From Glandiceps talaboti (taxonomy: Eukaryota; Hemichordata; Enteropneusta; Spengelidae): a stretch of DNA of 64,000 nt. The stretch covers positions 10,994,931 to 11,058,930 of the forward strand of contig NC_135555.1 in the NCBI RefSeq assembly GCF_964340395.1. Reading direction: 5' to 3'. Shown here in pieces: positions 55,401-64,000 of the stretch (positions are counted from its first letter, which is position 1; each line of letters starts with the position of its first letter). The notes beneath the pieces were generated by a model that saw only the letters and a list, made by a program, of their open reading frames with translations, ran no database searches and was not told the origin of the DNA. A program made the translations under genes and the position numbers.

Positions 55401-57215
55401 GTGAACTTAGTTAATGTATAAATAATTGAAAACTATATTTAACATGCTCGGGTGTACGATAAGTATTCCACAAATAGGAGTGTTCAATAGAACCACCTAG
55501 AAAGCAGATTTGACAGGTAATCCAACCCAAACGTAATGAATAAGCGATAAATCGAACACAACAACATGAGGAAAGAACAAACATGCTGATGCTAATTTGC
55601 ATAATATGTAAAGATGTCCAAAACTTACTCGTCACTAGAATATGATGGCAGTATCTCATCCATAGTTTCGTAAAGGAAAGCAGCGACAGTAGCCTTTCCA
55701 CTACCTTTTAACAAATTTAACAAATGTATATTACGAAAATGTTAGTTATTTGAATGCATATGCTGTGTAGATTAACATACATGTGTAACGAATGTTTGTC
55801 ACAACTATAGAAAAGCTTGGTCTCGAGCACAAGAATGATCCCATGTAATCTTTATTAAGATAACACTAATGTGACGATCTGGGATTGAAACATAGCCCTT
55901 TAAATTGACGTCTTTCAACAACGTCATTAGAACAGGATTACAGTTGCCTTTATTTGTTTGTAATGAGGATCCTCTGATGAGCTTCGTCGACCACAACAGA
56001 TCGAATGCTTAATGCTATTTACTAAATTGAACCGCTTGTGTTATAACCTGTGATATTCAACCTCTATTTTGTTAGGAACTAGACAATGCACGCTGAACCA
56101 TTTCATTAGTGGGCGTAGATCAATAATTAGAACGCAATTTCTCTCTTATAAAAAAAACTTACATATATATAGTCAAGCCATTTCGGGCTCATTCATGCTT
56201 ATTATTATACTAAAGACACATATAGTCCAACTTACTGGATGTTGTGAAGTCAAAGACATTCTTCGGCAGAGTTATGGTATCTGATGGTTCATCCCAATCT
56301 GAATTTGCATCACTCAGTCGACCATCGCCGTAGGAAGGGAAAGTGAACTGAACATCCGGGTCATACTCAGTAATATCGAATCTCGCCAGGTGCATTACTG
56401 TAATGCATGACCAAATGGCATAAAGTAAAGTATTTAACACCAAGTTGAAAGCTTCAACACTTGTAATATATAGCACTGCTACTAGATATTTATCAATTAC
56501 TACCTAATATCAATAAAGTTAATTACATAAAGTTTTTTTTATCTATAGTCTTGTAATTATGTACTGGTATGTATGAATTCAAATGTCAAAACGAAGTTAA
56601 CATTTATTTAAAGAAAGTATAATATATTGTAGTAAGCCCCCCCCCCGTTGTGTTTTGATTCGAAAAAAAGTATGAAATTGTCAAAGAAACACGTGTGTGG
56701 CGATGTGATGAACGGTTTTTAGAAGGCGTAATTTCTCACCAACACTATCTGTTGCCAACGTCACATTTAGATCTCCTTTTCTGCCATCTTCATCTCGCAT
56801 CCTACTACCCACATCCATAAAGTAACTTTCAAGGTCTTTCATCATCAAAGTTGCTCCAGGATGACTCTAAAAAAGTAATCACACAAAATGTTGATTAAAA
56901 TTAAAGATGTTTTGTTTTGTATATAAACACCAACAGTTGATTTGATCGACGCTGCACATAATACATTTCTTGTTGGTTTGAATCATTCTGTCCTCAGAGA
57001 TGTTTGACAAATTAAATATTTGGGATGCCTTTAAATGAATTAATTTATGAATGAAAATGAATGAATGGATTCATTCATCCATCAATACACCCTCACAACC
57101 AGCCATTCTTCCATCAGTCGATGAATCGAAACTCACCAACCGACCCACCAACCAACCAACCAACCAACCAACCAACCAACCGACCGACCGACCAACCAAC
57201 GAATTAGTCAACCAG

Positions 57216-57247
<32 letters not shown>

Positions 57248-58454
57248 CCAACCAACCAACCAACCAACCAACCAACCAACCAACCAACCAACCAACCAAC
57301 CAACCAACCAACCAACCAACCAGTCAGTTGAAACTTACCTGATGAACAGACTTCCATTTGGCTTCTCTGTGACCAAGCAGTAAACTGCTCGAAATATCCA
57401 ATACCGTCTAATGGCCAAATCAAGAATGGAAAATAAAAGGCTCTAGTTTTGATATTTGGTGTTGACGTAATTGTCTAAGTTTATAGGGAGTGACTTTGTA
57501 AAAATATATGATCTTTCAAGGTGATGTGTGCAATCTCGAATACATACATGTGCTACAACTCAATTCAGACTTAAAGTTATCATGAATATTTACAAATTAC
57601 TATATATGTATTGAACTGTGTGTAAAAAGTAAGCCTTTCAAATTAGCGATACATGTCCAGATGAAAGCTCAATATTCCCGCACTTTATTAGTTACTTTCT
57701 ACATGGATGAAATTAGAAACAAGAATTGTTACATTCATGTTGTAAATGATTACCTGTAAATCACTTAGTGCCTCTGACTCATTCATAGTCCTTGGTAGGG
57801 TGTGATGTAAAAGCTTGTCTAAAACTTCAACCGACACTTCTAATTCGTCCAACGTCATGTACGTTCGTGGCTGGGCATAATCGTGCAACTTTTGAACTAC
57901 GATCTCATACGCAGTTTCAGATAACACAGTATCTCCTACGATCTAAATAGAAAGGGTAGACACTTCGTTCAAAAACCGATGATTTTTAAATAAGTTTAAA
58001 AATGATGTAGTGACCATCCTCATCACAGAACACTTTTTCTAGCAATACCCCCCCCCCTCCCCATGAGCCGATATCGAATGACGTATGATCGCTGATGTCT
58101 ATGGCGTACTCTATGCAACTGACCCTAAAAGTATCTGTAAAAGGAAGGTTGTCGAGTTGGGATCAGTTTGTTTCACCTATAACTACAGTTCTTCGTAAGA
58201 GCGACCATGGCCTAGCATTTTATAGAATCCAACAGATTACTCACTTTACATTCAAAGTTTGTCATACTAAAGACTATAGAATGCGTACTTTCAAAATTCA
58301 AAACCTGATTACTGACCATTTCATACAACTCATCCAAATCTCTGGAGCAACCAGCTGCGTGTTCATTATCACATTCTATGGTACCAGTCCATACGGAATG
58401 GGCGTCTAGTTCATCGTGATTTGTGGTGACAACTGAGAGAAAGAAACTTTGATA

Positions 58455-58485
<31 letters not shown>

Positions 58486-58487
58486 CA

Positions 58488-58519
<32 letters not shown>

Positions 58520-61500
58520 CATACATACATACATACATACATACATACATACATACATGTACGTGAAGCTTTCGCATATATCATAATGCCATGCTGCTAT
58601 ATTAATGCAAATGTTTTGTTTGTATAAGGGCAGATTTGTGGTCATCAAAATATAATTGAATTTTAATTCTCGACTGATACTAGATCACTGTAATCACGAC
58701 TAATTGGGTGAAATGTCTATCTTGAAGAGTATAGCATATAAAACATTATAATAATACATGGTTTATTAAAACAAAAATTAGCACAACACTTACTGACTTC
58801 ACGACAATCATCTCCATAAACGAAAGTAGGTACATTGGGATCCGAAAACTCCAACTCTTCATACCATACAGCTAAGTCATCATAAACAGCGTGATAATAA
58901 CCACTTTCATCGTCAATGCGTTTACCAATATGGATATTCGTGTATGCATTAGGAGCTGGTGTAGTTGTCACATTGGCAGTGGTTACGATGGTAGCTACGA
59001 TGGAGATAGAAACCAAAACGTAACTGTGGTTTAAACTCAAAAGACAGATTACAAGAAAGTGGAGCAAATCCAACGGGCCAGTTAGGATAATGGTTAAATG
59101 TTAGATGTGAAAAACAGCTGTCTTGCAAACTATACAATGGCCCAGAACCAGAGATAGATGTAATCCACTGATGTGATAGGACTAATGAGAGAACCTTGGT
59201 TAGAAACCCTGGCCTTTAAGCTTCATAAAATTGCCCATGACATGTTACTTTTTCCAATGGTGCGATGATTTATAAACTCACACAAACTGAGAAATATTGA
59301 TGCATGTTATATTTTTCGTAACAAAAACGTAATGGATAAGTCATTAGTGTATACTCACATGGTTCAACTCCATCTATCAATATTCTTGGGCCCAGTTCCA
59401 AACTCCAAGACAGCGCAATGTTGGTCCAGACCTTTGAAAGACGAACAGACACCTCTGCATCCCACTCAATTTGACCGTCATTCACAACAAAATTGACCGT
59501 GTTTCGAGTAGCCTTTAATATGAATCCTTTCTCTCCTCCAGGACCAGAGCTATTGATACAAGTGAGAATACAATTTTCACACGCGGTCACATAAGTAGAA
59601 AGTTTTATTGTACGAATAGATATTGAGTATACATCATGACGTAATGGAGTCAGTTCACGTGGCGCCATTATCAAAGTGATAGCGCAGTGTGTTCAGGCCT
59701 GCATGAATAGTAACCGACACATTTTAGTTATTCTCCTTTGCAGAAGTAAACATGTTTTCACTGATAAAAGTTGTTAAGTTATTTCATCACTGTATTTTTT
59801 CAGTTTTCAATTTCTTATCTGAACTTAAGAAAGTATCTGCTGTTACTTGTACATTATATTGAATGGAAGAAATAAGTTACCTCAGCATGTAGCCAAAGCC
59901 ATCCGGATTGGTGTTCGAGTCTTGCAGATTTGCAAACGATCGTGGTTTAACCCAAAGTGACATAGTTACGCCATTTGTACATAATCCAGGGTCATTCAGA
60001 CAGTTAGCTGTCTCGTTACCTTTGAAAAATAGATGTTTCAAAATGCGTTGTCAGCTTAATATAAAAGCAAAACAAAACCTTCTATTAAATAGGCTATGGT
60101 AAAATTTGTATTTCGTTTATATATCATGTGTTTGTTTAAACATATTAATATGCAAAAGCAATCAAAGAAGCAAGCTTATCATAGTTCGATATTTTTTGAA
60201 CGTTTCAGACAAAATACAGAGTTTCTTGATGATATTGTGTTATCTAGATGTATACGCATCTGAGAAATTGGCATCGTCTCACCAATAATGCATGATAAAA
60301 AATACTAACCAAGGAAAAAGCTAATGTAACCATGTTGTCCATTTGCGTTTACAGTCTCTACAGCACCATCTGCAAAGCTGTTCCTCTCTTCATGCAGTTG
60401 AGTCTTGACGGTCTCAGCGTATGGGTTAGTGTCTGTGACGTTGTAAACCTCATCTGCTGTTGGATACCCTGTACAAACTGTTGTGGAGAAGAACGTGAAA
60501 ATTAGTTTAAAATGAATGAATTTGTTATCGCACACAAACAAATGTTGGGCTAGTATAAGACATTATATTGTTTGCTACAATGCCCATGAAAGGACGTTTA
60601 AGAATCAGGCAAATCTTCTAAGGTAAACTTGTTTTTCTTTTGTAGAGGATGAAAATGAATCCCCACCTCTTGACAAGGGGAAAACAGGTAAAGGTTGCAA
60701 CAACGGTAAAATCAGAAAATAGTACTGACAGTCTGAGATAGCCACCCAACCAAATAACATGGCAGTAAGACAGACAGACCAGCAGTTTATATAAACCCTT
60801 GTCATACCTGGGTCTCCATAAAGTTCTTCAGGTTCAGGCAACTGCGTATTAGCATCTGGAACTATAACGATCACATCATCGTAGCAGGCGAGGACAAACC
60901 CTTCTTCTTCAGAATTTGAACGCCCAAGTGTGAGCTTCTTGTAGCGGTTATATATTCTTGCTTTGTTACGTACACCAGTATCCTGTATGGGTGTCATGTG
61001 CATCATAAATAAAAACACAGTTGGTCTCAATGTACGTAATATAGGTAGCCCCTTTTAAGGATCAGACAACTGAGATCGTGGATGGTAGGGGTCTCTTGTA
61101 TTCGTTTTTAATGCACATACTCTGTGCACATAGATTACCCAAGGTCGCATATGAGGTTCTTCTCATATTCGAAAATATATGTATGAAAAAATTTCCACAT
61201 CATATTGGGGAAATGAACAATCAAGAACCTAAGTGATACTTTTGATTTCAAAGAAATTATAACCCCTGTTCTAACTTGGTTTAGTAAAGCAAACTATATG
61301 CATACCTGACTGGCAACCACAGTTCCGTTGATGCTGACTGTTAATCCATCATTTGAAGACCAGATAAAGGCAAAGTATTCCCAGTATTTAAAAGAAAATA
61401 GTTCCTGTACTATTTGTACTCTCCATTGTTTTAGACCATCACCAACGGTAACCTCAATGGCAGACGGCTTCTGTGTAACCACGAACCCCATTTCATCTGA

Positions 61501-64000
61501 TCAAAAAAAGTGAAACAAAAATCAATAAGCTTGATTGTTAGACCACGAGTACTGATAACAAAATAGCCTGGCCGTGGTGTTTCTTTTGAATTCAATACAA
61601 AGGATTTAATGTGTGTTGGCTCAAAGTAACAAACATGTATCTTGTCGTTCTTACATAAGCTTTAATATTGAACACTGATGATACTTCAACATATTTTATT
61701 ACACAAGTACATATCTGTTTTAATGATATCTGCAGTACTTCTAAGTGTTGAAATATAAGATACTGAACGTACCCTCCTCCTGTGCACCAACACTAATTAA
61801 ATAACCTCTATCGCTTGGTATATCTTTTAACTTCAACCAAAGAGCAATGGCAAATCCGTTGGTACAAGATGACGGATTGGAAAGGCATTGGATATGACCA
61901 AACTTCATGTATCCATTTGTACCGTCCGTACAGATAGCTTCTCCTATACTATGTCTGTCACTTGTGTATGATATGCCCTTGCTACTGTAAGTGATGCTGT
62001 GGATCAGTTTGGCTGCTGTGTCAAATGGCCAATAGTAATCAGACAGGTCGTAGTGATGTTTCTCAATAACTGCAAAGGAATGATACCATTAGTTGATTCT
62101 TAATCAATGTTGATGGGTCGTGAGTCAGCGACTTCAGGGGATATGATTAAGGGGAGTGTATGTGTTGTGTTGTGTTGTGGTTTGGTGTGGTGTGGTGTGG
62201 TGTGGTGTGGTGTGGTGTGGTGTGGTGTGTGATGATGGATACAATTTTGGTGTTGGTGTTGGTGTTGATGTTGGTGTTGGCAGTGGTTTTGCCATACGAG
62301 ATGTCTTGATGAAGTGATGGAAGTGATTGTAGAGGTGATGTAAGTGGCATTGATGATGGTTGTTTAGTGCTGTGAGCATTATTGTGTGTTGACAGTCTAG
62401 TTTATCAAATATGAAGTCACATACCTGAAATTCCAAAAGGTTTGTGTATCTGCCTGCTATACGTATACTTCTTCCAAATCACCAAATTGTGTATCTTGAA
62501 GTCTGCATACTGCAATTCAACATCGTTTCTCCTACCAAGAATCAGCATCGGGTAGTCGTCTGTTGCAGTACTGCTGGTGACTGTTTGGCCAGTAGGAGTG
62601 AGACTGACGCCATTTAGATAAACCATTAATCCAATGTCCTTGTGCCATGTGAATACTAAGCTGCACCACTGACCACTTGGAATGTCCTAAAAATGATTCG
62701 GTGAGCGGAACAAAATACAAATACTGAATAATAGTACACACTCCACGTCGTGGTAAGGATAGTTGGGATCCGCGGGTATTATATGTTGCCTTGACTCACC
62801 CATGGACACGCAAATGGGCGATAATGAGATATCAATGACATATTTGTGATGGTATATTATGGTACTGTTCTGTGACTATTTCTCGTAGAATGGATGAAGC
62901 TAATTAGCATATACGTAAAAAAATATTGGACGGCTAACTCAAATACCATCTAAAGGGAATGAAACTTGATTATAAAATAAATAATTTGTGAAGAGAAACA
63001 CATGATGGTGATTCACAAGCAATATTTAGTTAGTATAAATTCAAACTGTGTATACAAAATATATCGACAATAATAAATGGTGTGAGTACCCAAAGGTACT
63101 TACATTAACATCAAACTCGACCGTCCACTTGTTCGATCCATCATCAACGATAAACTTCAAGTATGAGCCTTGCCTGTGCACAGCAAAGCCTCTGGAAGTC
63201 GCCTGTGCTCCGGAACTAAATAAAAGTAATCACAAGAGTTGAGGAAAGTGAAAGTAGTGCATTATGAATAGACTGTTATTATACACATATTATTATTATA
63301 TATGAATAAAACAGTTTTGCTAAACAAAATTACAAAATTACAAACAACAAAGGAATATGATTTGCTAGGAATTAATAATCTCGAGTTGTAAAAAGAATTG
63401 CCTGGGTTTGCGATATCTTTTCATTGCTTTGTGGCCATGGATAACACAGATACATGATAGACGTAATGAAAAGGTATCAGCCACTTACATGAGACTGAAT
63501 AAGCTTACCTGATAATGTATTCAGTGCCACTAGTCGAGTAGGCGTAGTTGAACCAGAAGGCTACTGTTAGACCTCTATAGCATAACGACGGATCACTTAA
63601 GCATGACTGGTTAAAGTTACCTACAATATACAAGAAAAAAGAGAGAGACCCTTTAAAATCATTTCCATCATATGGCGGATATTTGAAGCTTTGCAGCAAT
63701 TATATAATATTTTAACTTATGATTTTGAAATCCTTTTAAATTGGGTTCTTAAACTGGAAGTTCACTATGCCATTGCGTGTTTAATCTTAACAGAATGACT
63801 GTGTTGATTATTCATGTTTAAGTCATGATTTTGACAGTATGTTTCTCTCTCAATATAAACAAGAAAGCACCGTACCTAAGAGGATGTCTGACTGTTGGTC
63901 AACTAATTCAACAGTGTCATCATCCACAATCACAGTGTATTCATTGGGACCAATACTGGCTTCTGATTGGTTCACGGCATTTTCCAACAGTATAAAATAG
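49437..64000 (-). CDS. ADGRD-like: Adhesion G-protein-coupled receptor with LamG domains (5' end outside window)
   Basis: Thirty-two phase-consistent exons give about 1329 residues, continuing beyond 64000. In coding order: 64000-63876 (partial), 63620-63509, 63215-63104, 62686-62425, 62069-61773, 61496-61306, 60982-60808, 60468-60310, 60019-59881, 59549-59359, 58994-58794, 58432-58317, 57942-57754, 57407-57339, 56866-56740, 56397-56236, 55704-55629, 55224-55110, 54637-54585, 54252-54126, 53731-53628, 53198-53096, 52760-52668, 52594-52438, 51986-51920, 51578-51512, 51186-51101, 50925-50799, 50626-50585, 50310-50230, 49866-49812, 49447-49437. It is a plasma-membrane receptor with an autoproteolysed GAIN/GPS region. 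The motifs [13 protein letters not shown] and [13 protein letters not shown] in TM6-TM7 and GAIW near TM5 resemble the ADGRD group, whose extracellular region also holds a LamG/pentraxin-type domain. No stop or frameshift was seen. Subfamily placement is an inference. Confidence 0.9.
50230..53731 (-). other. GPCR seven-transmembrane region
   Basis: TM1 exon 53731-53628 ([19 protein letters not shown]). TM2 53198-53096 ([20 protein letters not shown]). First extracellular loop 52760-52668, unusually long and with NAS and NST sites. TM3 and start of TM4 52594-52438 ([20 protein letters not shown]). TM4 51986-51920. TM5 51578-51512 and 51186-51101. TM6 and TM7 start 50925-50799. TM7 end 50626-50585, then a basic segment at 50310-50230. 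The tail continues in exons 49866-49812 and 49447-49437, is Gln/Pro-rich and ends PKYMG. Confidence 0.88.
54126..58432 (-). other. GPCR linker, GAIN domain and GPS cleavage site
   Basis: Exon 58432-58317 carries a Cys-containing linker ([10 protein letters not shown]...GCSRD) that may be a reduced hormone-receptor-like module. Exons 57942 down to 54126 form the GAIN domain. The GPS is split over exons 54637-54585 and 54252-54126: [19 protein letters not shown], then [11 protein letters not shown]. Conserved Trp and four Cys are present. Autoproteolysis is predicted between Leu and Thr of HLT. The new N-terminus, THFTAVKQL, is the expected tethered agonist. Confidence 0.85.
57140..57322. repeat. 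(CCAA)n/(TCAA)n tetranucleotide tract
   Basis: About 180 bp of CCAA and TCAA tetramers directly downstream (on minus) of the GPCR exon 57407-57339. The plus strand is open as Asn-Gln-Pro-Thr, which is not a gene. The tract begins only ~17 bp past the donor site. Confidence 0.95.
58455..58558. repeat. (ATAC)n microsatellite
   Basis: Tetranucleotide tract in a GPCR intron between the linker exon and LamG domain 3. It gives spurious Met-Tyr-Val-Cys open frames on minus. Confidence 0.95.
58794..60468 (-). other. GPCR LamG-type domain 3
   Basis: Exons 60468-60310, 60019-59881, 59549-59359 and 58994-58794. Motifs in order: [63 protein letters not shown] and [13 protein letters not shown]. The fold type is that of domains 1 and 2. 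Potential N-glycosylation sites include NET and NVT. Confidence 0.8.
60808..62069 (-). other. GPCR LamG-type domain 2
   Basis: Exons 62069-61773, 61496-61306 and 60982-60808. It starts with YYWPFD, typical of LamG_3 domains, followed by [37 protein letters not shown] and LTLGRSNS. The first two exon modules of the neighbouring domains are fused here into a single 297-bp exon. Confidence 0.8.
62159..62330. repeat. (GTGTG)n / (TGGTGT)n simple sequence
   Basis: GTTGT and GGTGT pentamers followed by GTTGGT-type hexamers, in the GPCR intron between LamG domains 1 and 2. It is similar to the pentamer tracts in the GST introns. Confidence 0.9.
62425..64000 (-). other. GPCR LamG-type domain 1 (partial at 5' side)
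   Basis: Exons 64000-63876, 63620-63509, 63215-63104 and 62686-62425. Contains [34 protein letters not shown], then [20 protein letters not shown] and MLILGRRND. This is the LamG_3/concanavalin A-like sandwich pattern: a Cys pair around DPSLC, a Trp on the next strand, then TW...G....LNG. Confidence 0.8.

Noticed and set aside
57051-57383. Asn-Gln-Pro-Thr repeat protein
   Set aside because: It is a (CCAA)n/(TCAA)n tract, and its right end is antisense to a GPCR exon.

Overview
The window is nuclear DNA of a metazoan. Genes are split by canonical GT-AG introns, AATAAA-type poly(A) signals are present, the sequence is AT-rich, and microsatellites are abundant. Mu-class glutathione S-transferases, GDAP1-like GSTs, a LamG-rich adhesion GPCR and a Penelope-like retroelement together suggest a marine invertebrate bilaterian (for example a hemichordate, cephalochordate or lophotrochozoan). 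I cannot assign a species. All gene models were built by eye from splice sites, reading phase and family motifs.

Layout. (1) 1-3760: a 96-bp satellite array of about 39 copies, running off the left edge, with 192-bp dimer structure and a longer ~1060-bp higher-order repeat. (2) 3761-13090: no convincing protein gene. It holds microsatellites, a dispersed ~380-bp duplication (8602-8978 and 11951-12349), and a Penelope-like element (10748-11833). That element keeps only the linker and GIY-YIG endonuclease region, sits between (TA)n tracts, and carries two oppositely oriented hammerhead ribozymes. (3) 13091-31513: a large inverted duplication. On the left are tRNA-Val(AAC) on minus and mu-class GST copy A on plus. 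On the right are mu-class GST copy B on minus and tRNA-Val(AAC) on plus. The two GSTs are tail to tail around an axis near 24.1-25.8 kb. (4) 32457-38956: a third, more divergent mu-class GST (copy C, plus), head to head with B. (5) 40396-48782: two tandem GDAP1-like GST-fold genes (D and E, plus) with identical intron phases and no C-terminal membrane anchor. (6) 49437-64000: the 3' 32 exons of an adhesion GPCR on minus, running off the right edge. From N to C the visible part has three LamG/concanavalin-type domains, a GAIN domain, a GPS cleavage site, seven transmembrane helices and a short tail.

Function. 13.8-48.8 kb is a GST-superfamily cluster: three mu-class genes probably acting in glutathione conjugation, plus two GDAP1-related genes of unknown activity. 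It grew by both inverted and tandem duplication. Copies A and B are nearly identical in exons 1, 2 and 4 and diverge strongly in exons 5 and 6, which encode helices lining the electrophile-binding site. The receptor gene is functionally separate.

Most notable for a second look: the Penelope-derived hammerhead ribozymes; a palindrome at 47.3 kb whose two arms begin at the predicted ribozyme cleavage position; the GST-tRNA inverted duplication with uneven divergence; and the higher-order satellite.
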